This document shows positions 1-13,416 of a DNA stretch of 64,000 nt, in pieces. The stretch comes from Pseudomonas solani (GTDB taxonomy: Bacteria; Pseudomonadota; Gammaproteobacteria; Pseudomonadales; Pseudomonadaceae): positions 3,592,501 through 3,656,500 of the forward strand of contig NZ_AP023081.1 in the NCBI RefSeq assembly GCF_026072635.1, in the 5' to 3' direction. The stretch's first letter is position 1; the number at the start of each line of letters is the position of its first letter. Under the pieces are notes generated by a model. It saw only the letters and a list, made by a program, of their open reading frames with translations, was not told the origin of the DNA and did no database searches. The translations under genes and the position numbers were made by a program.

Positions 1-900
1 CGCACTTTAAAGAACGTCATCCGAGCCACAGGCGTAGGGCTGCATTCCGGGGAAAAGGTCTACCTGACCCTCAAGCCCGCCCCTGTGGATACCGGCATCG
101 TGTTCTGCCGTACCGACCTGGACCCCGTCGTCCAGATCGCCGCCTATGCCGAAAACGTCGGTGAGACCACCATGTCCACCAACCTTTTCAATGGCGACGT
201 CAAGGTCGGCACGGTCGAGCACCTGCTCTCGGCCATGGCTGGCCTGGGCATCGACAACGCCTATGTCGAGCTGTCCGCAGCCGAAGTACCGATCATGGAT
301 GGCAGCGCCGGTCCGTTCGTATTCCTCATCCAGTCCGCTGGCCTCGAGGAACAGGACGCAGCCAAGCGCTTCATTCGCATCAAACGTGAAGTGAGCGTGC
401 AGGATGGCGACAAGCGCGCTACCTTCGTACCGTTCGATGGTTTCAAGGTCACTTTCGAGATCGACTTCGACCACCCGGTGGTCAACGGTCGCACTCAGAA
501 AGCGTCTGTCGATTTTTCCAGCACCACCTTCGTCAAGGAAGTCAGCCGCGCCCGTACCTTCGGTTTCGTGCGTGATCTGGAATTCCTGCGCTCGCACAAT
601 CTGGCCCTGGGCGGCAGTGTCGAGAACGCCATCGTGGTTGACGAGGACAGCGTATTGAACGAAGACGGCCTCCGTTACGAGGACGAATTCGTCAAGCACA
701 AGATCCTCGATGCCATCGGCGACCTCTACCTGCTCGGCAACAGCCTCATCGGCGAGTTCCGTGGCTACAAGTCCGGTCATGCACTCAACAATCGCCTGCT
801 GCGTGCACTGATCGCCGACAAGGATGCCTGGGAAGTGGTCACCTTCGAAGACGCCAAGACCGCACCCATCTCTTACATGCGCCCGGTAGCGGCCGTGTAA
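1..900 (+). CDS. lpxC: UDP-3-O-acyl-N-acetylglucosamine deacetylase LpxC (5' end outside window)
   Basis: This is the zinc enzyme for the committed step of lipid A synthesis: it removes acetate from UDP-3-O-acyl-GlcNAc in the cytosol. The frame is open from base 1 and matches LpxC from about residue 5, so only the first four codons are missing from an expected 303-aa protein. The expected zinc and catalytic motifs are visible: TVEHL (about residue 78), HKILDAIGD (about 237-245) and SGHALNN near the C-terminus. In Pseudomonas lpxC closes the mra/fts division cluster, which should lie just left of the window. A strong terminator follows directly. The assignment is certain. Confidence 0.98.
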   Translation, partial: RTLKNVIRATGVGLHSGEKVYLTLKPAPVDTGIVFCRTDLDPVVQIAAYAENVGETTMSTNLFNGDVKVGTVEHLLSAMAGLGIDNAYVELSAAEVPIMDGSAGPFVFLIQSAGLEEQDAAKRFIRIKREVSVQDGDKRATFVPFDGFKVTFEIDFDHPVVNGRTQKASVDFSSTTFVKEVSRARTFGFVRDLEFLRSHNLALGGSVENAIVVDEDSVLNEDGLRYEDEFVKHKILDAIGDLYLLGNSLIGEFRGYKSGHALNNRLLRALIADKDAWEVVTFEDAKTAPISYMRPVAAV

Positions 901-922
901 GCAATACCTCTTTCCTTTCTTT

Positions 923-953
923 GGAGGCCACCCATTGGGTGGCCTCTTTTTTT
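923..953 (+). terminator. Rho-independent terminator of lpxC
   Basis: A GC-rich inverted repeat, GAGGCCACCC / GGGTGGCCTC (924-946), is followed by a run of T. It lies 24 bases after the lpxC stop and ends the upstream cluster before the oppositely oriented dciA-like gene. Confidence 0.9.
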
Positions 954-998
954 GTGCTGGAAAAAGGGGAGGGCAGAGCGGCGGATTGTCGCGGAGGA

Positions 999-1460
999 TC
1001 AGTCGTCGCGGTTTTTGCGGCCGCGTTCGGCAAGGCGCTCCAGGGCGGCGCGCAGCTTCGGGTCTTCGATGCCTTCGGCGGTTGCCTGGATGCTTTCCGC
1101 GGCGAAGGCCGACAGTTCGATGGTGCGGCCTGGTGCACGTGCCGAGCCTTGGGGAGGTTGCACCTTGAAGATGATTTTCGTTAAGGTCGCGAACTCTCCG
1201 AGTGCCTGAAGCTGGCGCTGCAGTCGACGTTGCTGGTAGCGCAGGCGCGTAGCCCAATGGCCGTCGCTGATGATCAGCATCAGGCAGCCCTCTCGCCACG
1301 AGGCGACACGGCAATGCTCGCGCGCTGCAGGTTGCAGTTGGCTTTCCAGCAGATGCTGTAGATGGTCGATGCGCTGGGCCTGGTTGAACAGGGCCTTGAG
1401 CGGTTTTTCCTCACGCAGCAGTGCGGCGGGGGACCGGGCCGGCAAGGGACGAAAAGACAT
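999..1460 (-). CDS. dciA: DciA-like DUF721 protein, 153 aa
   Basis: This is a DUF721/DciA family protein. DciA proteins help load the replicative helicase DnaB in bacteria that lack DnaC. The start was set at ATG 1460, giving MSFRPLPARSP; the longer open frame upstream of it is antisense to the M23 gene. The KH-like DUF721 domain covers roughly residues 20-105, and the C-terminus is charged (ERGRKNRDD). The gene sits between lpxC and the divergent M23 gene, the usual Pseudomonas place for this family. The family call is firm. The helicase-loading role is inferred from the family. Confidence 0.75.
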   Translation of the reverse strand: MSFRPLPARSPAALLREEKPLKALFNQAQRIDHLQHLLESQLQPAAREHCRVASWREGCLMLIISDGHWATRLRYQQRRLQRQLQALGEFATLTKIIFKVQPPQGSARAPGRTIELSAFAAESIQATAEGIEDPKLRAALERLAERGRKNRDD

Positions 1461-1539
1461 GGCAGGACGCCTGAAGAATACAGAGTGGCCATGGTAGCAG
1501 AAGGCTGCACCGGGTAATGCTCGATCAATTGGGGAAGTC

Positions 1540-2466
1540 ATGCACATCATTCTTCTGAGCCGCCGGCATGGGGCAGCGCGTTCGCTGAGCCTCGACCTGC
1601 GCGTTCTCCTGGCGCTCGGTGGCGTGCTGCTGGCGTTGGTTCTCGCATCGGGGATCGCCCTGGGCGCCTGGATCAAACCGGCCGCGCCCAGCGCCGAAGA
1701 CAGCCAGCAGATGACCCTCGCGCTCGATGAGCAGCGCAGCCAGGTGAGCCAGGCGCGGGCCGATGCCCAGCGCCAGCTTGACGCTTTTGGTGCGCATATC
1801 GCTGATCTCCAGGCCCGCCTCACCCGGCTCGATGCGCTGGGCGAGCGTGTCGCCGAACTGGCTGAGCTGGACTCCAGCGAGTTCGACTTCTCCCTCAATG
1901 TCGGCCAGGGTGGCCCGGAAGACCCCCTCGACGCGCCCGCCTACCAGGCCCCGCCCTTCATGGATGTGCTGGACAGCCTCACCGAACGCCTCGAAAGCCG
2001 CGAGCAGCAGCTGGAAGTCCTCGAGCAACTGCTGGGCGAACGGCGCATCAGTGCGGCTGAGCACCTGGCCGGGCGCCCGGTGTTGCAGGGCTACATCTCC
2101 TCGCCTTTCGGCGTGCGCACCGATCCCCTCACGGGGCGTTTGAGCCGGCACAAGGGCGTGGATTTCGCCGCCAAGGCTGGCAGCGATGTATTGGCGGTCG
2201 GTGCAGGTGTCGTCACCTGGTCCGGGCGCAAGACCGGCTACGGCAACATGGTCGAGATCAGCCATGCCGATGGCTATCGCACCCTCTATGCACACAACAA
2301 GAAGAACTTGGTGCAGGTCGGTGATCTGGTGCAGCGTGGCCAGGCCATCGCCGAAGTCGGCAGCAGTGGCCGATCCACGGGTGCCCACGTGCATTTCGAG
2401 GTCACCCGGGGCGGTGAGGTGGTCAACCCGGCCCTCTATATAGCTCGTTCCGCAGCAGCGGAGTAA
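1540..2466 (+). CDS. M23 family metallopeptidase, membrane anchored, 308 aa
   Basis: This is a LytM/M23 zinc endopeptidase predicted to cut peptidoglycan cross-bridges in the periplasm. A hydrophobic segment near residues 20-40 should anchor it in the inner membrane. A heptad-rich, probably coiled-coil stretch follows (about 50-170), then the M23 domain (about 185-305). The zinc ligands are visible as HKGVD (H204, D208) and HVH (H283, H285), so the enzyme looks active rather than a degenerate activator. It lies just upstream of secA in the same orientation, as in other pseudomonads. The exact substrate is unknown. Confidence 0.9.
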   Translation: MHIILLSRRHGAARSLSLDLRVLLALGGVLLALVLASGIALGAWIKPAAPSAEDSQQMTLALDEQRSQVSQARADAQRQLDAFGAHIADLQARLTRLDALGERVAELAELDSSEFDFSLNVGQGGPEDPLDAPAYQAPPFMDVLDSLTERLESREQQLEVLEQLLGERRISAAEHLAGRPVLQGYISSPFGVRTDPLTGRLSRHKGVDFAAKAGSDVLAVGAGVVTWSGRKTGYGNMVEISHADGYRTLYAHNKKNLVQVGDLVQRGQAIAEVGSSGRSTGAHVHFEVTRGGEVVNPALYIARSAAAE

Positions 2467-2583
2467 CGCTACTTTTCTCTACAACGAATCCGGGTAGAAT
2501 GCCCCCTTCGCAAGCAGCCATGAAGGCTGCGTGGGCGACTCCGGGGCCGCCCCCCATCCATATATGTGGAAGATCCTGTCGAT

Positions 2584-5319
<2,736 letters not shown>

Positions 5320-5338
5320 GGCTAAGCTGTAGTTCCCC

Positions 5339-5373
5339 ACGCCGCGACCGGCTCAGCCGCTCGCGGCGTTTTC
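5339..5373 (+). terminator. Terminator after secA
   Basis: A 9-bp perfect stem, ACGCCGCGA (5339-5347) with TCGCGGCGT (5361-5369), runs into a short T tract, 20 bases after the secA stop. Confidence 0.8.
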
Positions 5374-5445
5374 AACTCGACATCCCCAGAACGGTGGCGC
5401 TCCGGCACCGCCGCTTCACCTGACGACACGACAAGGAGCGCTTCC

Positions 5446-6663
5446 ATGGCTGTTGGTCTCGGCCCCCTGCCCACCCTGCACCCGGTTCCCGGTTTCGAAC
5501 TCGGCATCGCCTCTGCCGGCATCAAGCGCCCAGGCCGCAAGGACGTAGTGGTCATGCGCTGCGCCGAAGGCTCCACCGTCGCCGGCGTGTTCACCCTCAA
5601 CGCCTTCTGCGCAGCCCCGGTGATCCTCTCCAAGAAGCGCGTCCTCGGTCCCGTGCGCTACTTCTTGACCAACACCGGCAATGCCAACGCCGGCACCGGC
5701 GAGCCGGGCCTGGCTGCCGCCGAGCGCACCTGCGCGCGCCTGGCGGAGCTGGCGGGCGTCGATGCCACCGCCGTGCTGCCGTTCTCCACCGGTGTGATCG
5801 GCGAGCCGCTGCCGGTCGAGAAGATCGAAGCCGCCCTGGGCGATGCCCTGGCCGACCTCGCCGAAGGCAACTGGGCTGCTGCCGCCACCGGCATCATGAC
5901 CACCGACACCCTGCCCAAGGGTGCCAGCCGCCAGTTCGTGCACGACGGCGTCACCGTCACCGTCACCGGCATCAGCAAGGGCGCCGGCATGATCAAGCCC
6001 AACATGGCCACCATGCTCGGCTACATCGCCACCGACGCCAAGGTCGCCCAGGGTGTGCTGCAGGACCTGCTGCGCGATGCCGCCAACAAGTCCTTCAACC
6101 GCATCACCATCGATGGCGACACCTCCACCAACGACTGCTGCATGCTGGTCGCCACCGGCCAGGCCGCACTGCCGGAAGTGACCCAGGCCAGCGGCGAGCT
6201 GTTCGCCGCGCTCAAGCAGGCCGTGCTGGAAGTCTCCATGGAAGTGGCTCAGGCCATCGTCCGTGACGGTGAAGGCGCCACCAAGTTCGTCACCGTGCAG
6301 GTAAATGGCGGCGGTACCTACCAGGAGTGCCTGGACGTCGCCTACGCCGTGGCCCACTCGCCGCTGATCAAGACTGCGCTGTTCGCCTCCGACCCGAACT
6401 GGGGGCGCATCCTCGCCGCCGTCGGCCGTGCCGGCGTACCGCAGCTGGACGTGAGCAAGATCGACGTGTTCCTCGGTGATGTCTGCATCGCCAGCAAGGG
6501 CGGCCGCGCGGCCACCTACACCGAGGACCTGGGCGCCGCCGTGATGGCCCGCGAAGAGATCGGCATCCGTATCGAGCTGGGTCGTGGCGGTTGCAGCGAA
6601 ACCATCTGGACCACCGACCTGTCCCACGAGTACGTCAAGATCAACGCGGAATACCGCACCTGA
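5446..6663 (+). CDS. argJ: Bifunctional ornithine acetyltransferase / N-acetylglutamate synthase ArgJ, 405 aa
   Basis: ArgJ transfers the acetyl group from N-acetylornithine to glutamate and, in bifunctional forms, also makes N-acetylglutamate from acetyl-CoA, so it recycles acetyl groups in arginine synthesis. The precursor self-cleaves into alpha and beta chains before a nucleophilic threonine. The cleavage motif KPNMATMLG is present with T189. Full length (405 aa) with an AAGGAG ribosome site before ATG 5446. Whether it is bifunctional or monofunctional cannot be read from the sequence; Pseudomonas also has argA. Confidence 0.97.
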   Translation: MAVGLGPLPTLHPVPGFELGIASAGIKRPGRKDVVVMRCAEGSTVAGVFTLNAFCAAPVILSKKRVLGPVRYFLTNTGNANAGTGEPGLAAAERTCARLAELAGVDATAVLPFSTGVIGEPLPVEKIEAALGDALADLAEGNWAAAATGIMTTDTLPKGASRQFVHDGVTVTVTGISKGAGMIKPNMATMLGYIATDAKVAQGVLQDLLRDAANKSFNRITIDGDTSTNDCCMLVATGQAALPEVTQASGELFAALKQAVLEVSMEVAQAIVRDGEGATKFVTVQVNGGGTYQECLDVAYAVAHSPLIKTALFASDPNWGRILAAVGRAGVPQLDVSKIDVFLGDVCIASKGGRAATYTEDLGAAVMAREEIGIRIELGRGGCSETIWTTDLSHEYVKINAEYRT

Positions 6664-6669
6664 GCCCGA

Positions 6670-6697
6670 CGCAGCCGCAGGTTCGCCTGCGGCTGCG
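6670..6697 (+). terminator. Stem-loop after argJ, probable terminator
   Basis: An 11-bp perfect stem, CGCAGCCGCAG / CTGCGGCTGCG with loop GTTCGC, lies 7 bases after the argJ stop. It has no T run, so it may be an attenuating or 3'-end stabilising hairpin instead. Confidence 0.55.
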
Positions 6698-6824
6698 CTG
6701 ATACTCGTCCCTGGCATTCCCGGCGTTCATGGCCCCATGAGCAATGGGAATTTGCCATCCCCGCATGCGCCTTTTAAGGTCCATCGACCCGCCTGGACAA
6801 ACCATCGGGCTCAAGGAGAAACGC

Positions 6825-7466
6825 ATGGCACTCACCCTGGTTATCGGCAACAAGAACTACTCCTCCTGGTCGTTGCGCGGCTGGCTGGCCATGGAGCTGA
6901 CCGGCGCCCCCTACGAGGAACTGCGTATCCCGCTCTACGCCGCCGATAGCCACAAACGCCTGCTGGCGCGTTCGCCCACAGCCAAGGTACCGGTACTGGA
7001 AACCGAAGCCGACGGCGTCATCTGGGATTCCCTGGCCATCGCCGAATACCTCGCCGAGCGTTTCCCCGAAGCCCACCTCTGGCCCTTCGGCCAGGCGGCC
7101 CGTGCCCATGCCCGCTCCATCTGTGCCGAGATGCACAGCGGCTTCGTCGCCCTGCGCAGCCACATGCCCATGGACCTGAAGCGCAACCAGGCGCTCGATG
7201 GCATTCCGGAAGAGGCCGCTGAGGACATCCGCCGCGTCTGCGCCATCTGGTCCGACTGCCGCCGCCGCTTCGGCCAGGACGGCCCCTACCTGTTCGGCCA
7301 TGCCAGCATCGCCGATGCCTTCTACGCGCCGGTGGCCAGCCGCCTGCGCAGCTACGCTGTGGAGCTTCCCGCCGAAGCCGCGGCCTATGTCGACACCATC
7401 TACCGGTGGCCCGCGTTCCAGCGTTGGTACCAGGCCGCCCTGCAGGAAACGGAGATCATCGAATGA
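6825..7466 (+). CDS. Glutathione S-transferase family protein, 213 aa
   Basis: This is a cytosolic GST-like protein that would conjugate glutathione to electrophiles or act as a glutathione-dependent reductase. The N-terminal thioredoxin-like domain (about 1-80) has the NYSSWS motif at residues 11-16, where a serine is the likely catalytic residue, and WDSLAIAEYLAE, the glutathione gamma-glutamyl binding region. The C-terminal all-helical domain follows. ATG 6825 is preceded by AAGGAG. Its stop overlaps the next start by 4 bases (ATGA), so it is translationally coupled to the Nudix gene. The substrate is unknown. Confidence 0.9.
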   Translation: MALTLVIGNKNYSSWSLRGWLAMELTGAPYEELRIPLYAADSHKRLLARSPTAKVPVLETEADGVIWDSLAIAEYLAERFPEAHLWPFGQAARAHARSICAEMHSGFVALRSHMPMDLKRNQALDGIPEEAAEDIRRVCAIWSDCRRRFGQDGPYLFGHASIADAFYAPVASRLRSYAVELPAEAAAYVDTIYRWPAFQRWYQAALQETEIIE

Positions 7467-8410
7467 AGCGAGTGCACGTGGCGGCTGCGGTCATCCGTGG
7501 CGCCGACGGCCGGGTGCTGATCGCACGCCGGCCGGACGACAAGCACCAGGGCGGCCTGTGGGAGTTCCCGGGCGGCAAGGTGGAGGAGGGCGAAGCCGTT
7601 CAGGTCGCCCTGTCGCGGGAGCTCGAGGAGGAACTGGGCATTCGCGTCAGCTCGGCGCGGCCGCTGATCCAGGTGCACCACGACTACCCCGACAAGCAGG
7701 TGCTGCTGGATGTCTGGGAAGTCTCTGCCTTCACGGGCGAGCCCCATGGCGCCGAAGGCCAGCCCCTGGCCTGGGCCACCGAGCAGGAGCTGGCCGACTA
7801 CGAATTCCCTGCCGCCAACCAGCCGATCCTGGCGGCGGCGCGCCTGCCCGATCGCTACCTCATCACGCCGGACGAACTGGAGCCGCAGGAGCTGCTGCAA
7901 GGCGTTCGCGCCGCGCTGGCCAAGGGCACGCGCCTGATCCAGCTGCGTGCGCCGAACATGTTCGACGCTCAGTACCGCGACCTGGCGGTAGACATCCAGG
8001 GCCTTTGCGCCCGTCGCGCCCAGTTGATGCTCAAGGGTCCGCTGGAGTGGCTGGGGGACTTCCCCGCCGCAGGCTGGCACCTCACCGCCGACCAGTTGCG
8101 CCGCTATGCACCCCGCGGTCGTCCGTTCCCCAAGGAACGCTGGCTGGCCGCCTCCTGCCACAGCGCGGAAGAACTGGAACTGGCCACCGAGATGGGCGTG
8201 GATTTCGTCACCCTGTCGCCGCTGCAGGCCACCCAGACCCACCCCGACGCCCAGCCGCTGGGCTGGGACGCCGCCCAGGAGATGATCCGTCGCTTCAACA
8301 AGCCGGTATTCCTGCTCGGTGGCGTCGGCCCGGACGACCTCCAGCGCGCCTGGCAGACCGGCGCCCAGGGCGTGGCGGGGATCAGGGCGTTTTGGCCCAC
8401 TAAAGATTGA
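7463..8410 (+). CDS. mutT: Nudix hydrolase (MutT-like) fused to a thiamine-phosphate-synthase-like domain, 315 aa
   Basis: Residues 1-130 form a MutT-type Nudix domain with a complete Nudix box (about residues 37-59: GGKVEEGEA, then RELEEELGI). MutT hydrolyses 8-oxo-dGTP and so prevents A-to-C transversions. Residues about 135-315 resemble the ThiE/TenI barrel (LITPDEL, IQLRAPN, VTLSPLQATQTHP, LLGGVGPDD). This two-domain form is common in Pseudomonas, and the role of the ThiE-like half is not known to me. The start ATG 7463 overlaps the GST stop. The gene ends right at a short heptamer repeat. Confidence 0.88.
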   Translation: MKRVHVAAAVIRGADGRVLIARRPDDKHQGGLWEFPGGKVEEGEAVQVALSRELEEELGIRVSSARPLIQVHHDYPDKQVLLDVWEVSAFTGEPHGAEGQPLAWATEQELADYEFPAANQPILAAARLPDRYLITPDELEPQELLQGVRAALAKGTRLIQLRAPNMFDAQYRDLAVDIQGLCARRAQLMLKGPLEWLGDFPAAGWHLTADQLRRYAPRGRPFPKERWLAASCHSAEELELATEMGVDFVTLSPLQATQTHPDAQPLGWDAAQEMIRRFNKPVFLLGGVGPDDLQRAWQTGAQGVAGIRAFWPTKD

Positions 8411-8431
8411 AGCCTGAAGCCTGAAGCCTGA
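8411..8431 (+). repeat. Three tandem copies of heptamer AGCCTGA
   Basis: Three exact 7-bp units follow directly on the stop codon of the Nudix gene. A related GA-rich heptamer array lies 180 bases away at the end of the convergent gene. Confidence 0.85.
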
Positions 8432-8446
8432 AGCGGGGGGTTGCGT

Positions 8447-8532
8447 GTAGGGTGGGTGCTGCTTTTTGCATCCACCGGCGGTGCCGATCCGGGCTCCGCT
8501 GCGGTGGACCGGTGAAGCGTGGTCCACCCTAC
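8447..8532. repeat. Hairpin repeat with GTAGGGTGG / CCACCCTAC arms
   Basis: Nine-base perfect inverted arms (8447-8455 and 8524-8532) enclose GC-rich sequence with further internal dyads (for example TCCACCGG and CCGGTG). It lies between convergent genes. The arm sequence is typical of short dispersed palindromic elements in Pseudomonas intergenic DNA. Confidence 0.7.
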
Positions 8533-8613
8533 GTTCGGGCTTTCCCGGGTATGTCAGGGGTGAGGAAATAAATAAACCCGAGGGTTGACGGTTTCCGTCG
8601 ATCCCCCAGGCTT

Positions 8614-8683
8614 TTCCAGCTTCCAGCTTCCAGCTTCCAGCTTCCAGCTTCCAGCTTCCAGCTTCCAGCTTCCAGCTTCCAGC
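8614..8683 (+). repeat. Ten tandem copies of heptamer TTCCAGC
   Basis: Ten exact 7-bp units (70 bp) end one base before the stop codon of the minus-strand adenosyltransferase gene. Read on the other strand the unit is GCTGGAA. The array is open in several frames, which produces spurious ORFs of the SFQLPAS repeat type. Confidence 0.95.
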
Positions 8684-9259
8684 TCAGCCCCGCGTCGCCG
8701 CCTGCCACAACACTTCATCGACGCCTTGGCGCCGTGCGATCAGCCGGGCGGCGACGAAGAGCAGGTCGGAGAGGCGGTTGAGGTAGGCCAGCAGTTCACC
8801 GCGCAGGGCTTCCTCGGCGTTGAGGGTCTGGGCGCGGCGTTCGGCGCTGCGGGCAGCGGAGCGGCAGACATGGGCCTGGGCCACCAGGGCCGAGCCGCCG
8901 GGGAGGATGAAGTTCTTCAGCGGCCCCAGCTCTTCGTTCCACAGGTCGATGGCCGCCTCCAGGCGTTGCACCTCGCCTTCCTCCAGCACCTGGTATTCAG
9001 GCATCGACAGTTCGCCGCCGAGGTCGAACAGGCGGTGCTGGCAGGGCGCAAGCACCTCGCTCACCTCACCCAGCCCCGGGCAGGCGCCGTGCTGCTCGGT
9101 CAGTTGCGCCAGCAGCAGGCCGAGCTGGCTGTTGAGCGAGTCCACCTCGCCTATGGCCTCGATGCGCGGGTGGTCCTTGGGCACGCGGCGGTTGCCGGAA
9201 AGGCCGGTTTCACCCTTGTCGCCGGTGCGGGTGTAGATCTTCGAAAGGCGGTTGCCCAT
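8684..9259 (-). CDS. PduO-type cob(I)alamin adenosyltransferase, 191 aa
   Basis: This enzyme transfers the 5'-deoxyadenosyl group of ATP to cob(I)alamin or cobinamide, forming adenosylcobalamin. The N-terminal ATP-binding motif YTRTGDKGETGL (about residues 9-20), the GEVDSLNSQLG helix and the C-terminal CRSAARSAERRA motif identify the PduO rather than the CobA/BtuR family. Its ATG is separated from the histidine kinase stop by only one base, so it is the last gene of the 13.2-8.7 kb operon. Its 3' end touches the heptamer array. Confidence 0.93.
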   Translation of the reverse strand: MGNRLSKIYTRTGDKGETGLSGNRRVPKDHPRIEAIGEVDSLNSQLGLLLAQLTEQHGACPGLGEVSEVLAPCQHRLFDLGGELSMPEYQVLEEGEVQRLEAAIDLWNEELGPLKNFILPGGSALVAQAHVCRSAARSAERRAQTLNAEEALRGELLAYLNRLSDLLFVAARLIARRQGVDEVLWQAATRG

Positions 9260-9260
9260 A

Positions 9261-11273
<2,013 letters not shown>

Positions 11274-11318
11274 GGGGCGGAATCCAGGCGGTTGGGCTGT
11301 CGGCAGGGTAGCGCGGGG

Positions 11319-12230
11319 TCAGTCCAGCGGCAATCCGCGCTCGGCCAGGTGCCCCTGCAAGCGCCTGAGCAGGGCCTGCAGGTGGGGCAGTACCAGGCGA
11401 TGGCGCTCGGCCGCGGCGCAGGCGTAGCCGAGCAGGTAGCCGATCTCGGTGCGGCGTTTGGCCGCCACGTCCTGGTACATGGAGGAGTAGTTGGCGGCAG
11501 TAGCCTGGATCACCCGACCCACTTCGTCATGAAGGCCTTCGGCGGCGGCCGGCTGGCCACACAGCTGCAGCAGCTCGGCCAGTTCGGCGCACAGTTGCTG
11601 CACCTGGGCCGGGTGCTCGACGAGGCCACCATTGCGGCAGTCGTTGAGCACGGTCAGCGGGTTGATCGCGCAATTGAGCGCGAGCTTGCGCCATAGCCGC
11701 GACAGAATGTCCGGCGTCCAGCCGTGGGGGATGCCGGCGCGTTCCAGCTCATCGAGCCAGGAGGGGGCTGCGGTGGCGTGCGGGTCGCCCAGCCAGGTGA
11801 AGCCGTGGCCGGCGAAGACCACGCGGAAGTCGCCATCACGGAAAGCGCCCTCGGTGCTAGAGGCCAGAATGCAGCGGGCCTGAGGCGCGCGGGCGGCGAC
11901 GGCGTCCTGGCTGCCGAGGCCGTTCTGCAGCAGCACCAGTTCGGCACCGGGCGCCAGGCGTGGCAGGAGCGCTGCGACCGCCGCTTCGGCGTCGTAGGCC
12001 TTGCAGGCCACCAGCAGGCGCTGGATGGGCGTCGGGGCATCGAGGGTTTCGGCGGGCAGTTCGAGGCGTTGCGCCTGGCCCTGTTCCACCAGGGTCAGGC
12101 CGCCAGCCTGGTGGTAGGCCGCCAGGCGTTGCGGGTCACGCAGCAACAGGTGCACCGGCAGGCCGGCACGGGCCAGACGCATGGCCCACAGGCTGCCGAG
12201 GCTGCCGATGCCGAGGACGTGCCAGGTCAT
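11319..12230 (-). CDS. panE: Ketopantoate reductase family protein (PanE-like), 303 aa
   Basis: PanE reduces 2-dehydropantoate to pantoate with NADPH in the pantothenate/CoA pathway. The N-terminal Rossmann motif GIGSLGSLW, the conserved lysine in VACKAYD and the C-terminal helical domain with CAINPLTVLNDC support the family. Its start overlaps the stop of the receiver/GGDEF-like gene by four bases, so the two are coupled. Pseudomonads often encode more than one PanE/ApbA paralogue, so pantoate may not be the only substrate. Confidence in the family is high, and moderate in the exact role. Confidence 0.85.
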   Translation of the reverse strand: MTWHVLGIGSLGSLWAMRLARAGLPVHLLLRDPQRLAAYHQAGGLTLVEQGQAQRLELPAETLDAPTPIQRLLVACKAYDAEAAVAALLPRLAPGAELVLLQNGLGSQDAVAARAPQARCILASSTEGAFRDGDFRVVFAGHGFTWLGDPHATAAPSWLDELERAGIPHGWTPDILSRLWRKLALNCAINPLTVLNDCRNGGLVEHPAQVQQLCAELAELLQLCGQPAAAEGLHDEVGRVIQATAANYSSMYQDVAAKRRTEIGYLLGYACAAAERHRLVLPHLQALLRRLQGHLAERGLPLD

Positions 12231-13189
12231 GGCAGGGGCAGGCGTATCGCGCTCACGCGGCCGCTGGCGTAGGACTCGGGCAGCAGCTTGGCGGCTTGGT
12301 CGATCAGGATCTCGACATCCACCGGCAGGGCCTTGCCATCCATCCCCACCAGGCTGATGCCGGCCTTGAGGGTGATGAAGCCTTCGCTGGTCTTGAAGGC
12401 CTTGAGGTTGAGGCCTTCATGCAGGCGCTTGAAGCTGCTGGGGGAGCACTCGTGGAGGTCTTCGAGCAGGGTGATCAGGCCGAAGTGGTTGTCGTCCAGG
12501 CGGGTCAGCACGTCCAGCGGGCGCACCAACTGCTGCAGGCGGCGGGCGACGCCGTGGAGCAGTTCGTTGTAGAACTCGCTGCCGTACTGCACGCGCAGTG
12601 CTGGGGCGTCATGCAGGCCGATCAGCAGGTAGCACAGGGCGCCACCGCGGGACTCGACCTGGCGCAGGCTGTCGGAAAGCTTCTGGCGCAGGTAGCGCGG
12701 GTTGCCGAGGCCAGTCAGCGAGTCCACCAGGTTGCGTTGCTCCAGGCTGGCGATGTTCTGGGTCATCAACCGGTTTTCGTGGAGCAGGCGCTGCAGGGTG
12801 TTGCACAGGCGGTCCGCCGCGTAGACGCGAGGCACCAGCTGTTCGTTCATGGCCGCCTTGCTGATGAAGTCGTCGACACCGCGGTCGAAGGCTTCGCCCA
12901 GCACGTTTTCACCTTCCTTGCCGGTGAGCAGGATGATGTAGGTGTAGTGGTCGATCATCTCGTCCAGCTGGCGCACCCGTGCGGTCAGTTCGAGGCCGTC
13001 GATCTCGGGCATCAGCCAGTCCGCCAGCAATACATTGGCGGGGCGCTCCTCGAGCAGGCGCAAGGCTTCCGTTGCGCTACTGGCGAAGCGGACATCCTGA
13101 TAACCGGCCTGGGTCAGGGCACGACCGATCATGGCGCTGGAGAACTTGGCGTCGTCCACCACCAGGATGCTGAGATGAGGGTTGGGCAT
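12227..13189 (-). CDS. Response regulator with degenerate GGDEF domain, 320 aa
   Basis: A CheY-like receiver (residues 1-125) has the acidic pair VVDD, phospho-acceptor D57 in LLADWLMPEIDG and the conserved lysine in ISKAA. The second half resembles a GGDEF domain (DSLTGLGNPRYL is the usual entry helix), but the signature position reads RLDDNHFGL in place of the RxGGDEF loop. It therefore probably does not make cyclic di-GMP. It may bind a nucleotide or act by protein contact. It is first in an operon with panE, a histidine kinase and the adenosyltransferase. Confidence 0.9.
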   Translation of the reverse strand: MPNPHLSILVVDDAKFSSAMIGRALTQAGYQDVRFASSATEALRLLEERPANVLLADWLMPEIDGLELTARVRQLDEMIDHYTYIILLTGKEGENVLGEAFDRGVDDFISKAAMNEQLVPRVYAADRLCNTLQRLLHENRLMTQNIASLEQRNLVDSLTGLGNPRYLRQKLSDSLRQVESRGGALCYLLIGLHDAPALRVQYGSEFYNELLHGVARRLQQLVRPLDVLTRLDDNHFGLITLLEDLHECSPSSFKRLHEGLNLKAFKTSEGFITLKAGISLVGMDGKALPVDVEILIDQAAKLLPESYASGRVSAIRLPLP

Positions 13190-13333
13190 GGCAGGCTCAC
13201 AAGGAAGTGGCGAAGGTTGGCGATACTGGCTTGGTGCTATCAGTGCCTATTTCAGCAGGTTTTGCGTCCGCCTGTTAGAGCTGAATGCGTCGCTGCCATG
13301 CAATCCTGCAAAAATAGGTACCCATTGCTCAGT

Positions 13334-13339
13334 TATAAT
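13334..13339 (+). promoter_or_regulatory. Candidate -10 element upstream of yajQ
   Basis: TATAAT is a perfect -10 hexamer 78 bases before the yajQ start. A convincing -35 at 17 bp spacing is not visible, so this is tentative. Confidence 0.4.
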
Positions 13340-13416
13340 GGGCCCGCTTTTTTTACCGTCAAGCCAGGCGCCTTCCTTACGTGATGTGTGTCGCGCCGTC
13401 TATCTGGAGGAATCCC

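Noticed and set aside
8614..8683. Possible CRISPR-like array
   Set aside because: The units are 7 bp in direct tandem with no spacers, and there are no cas genes.
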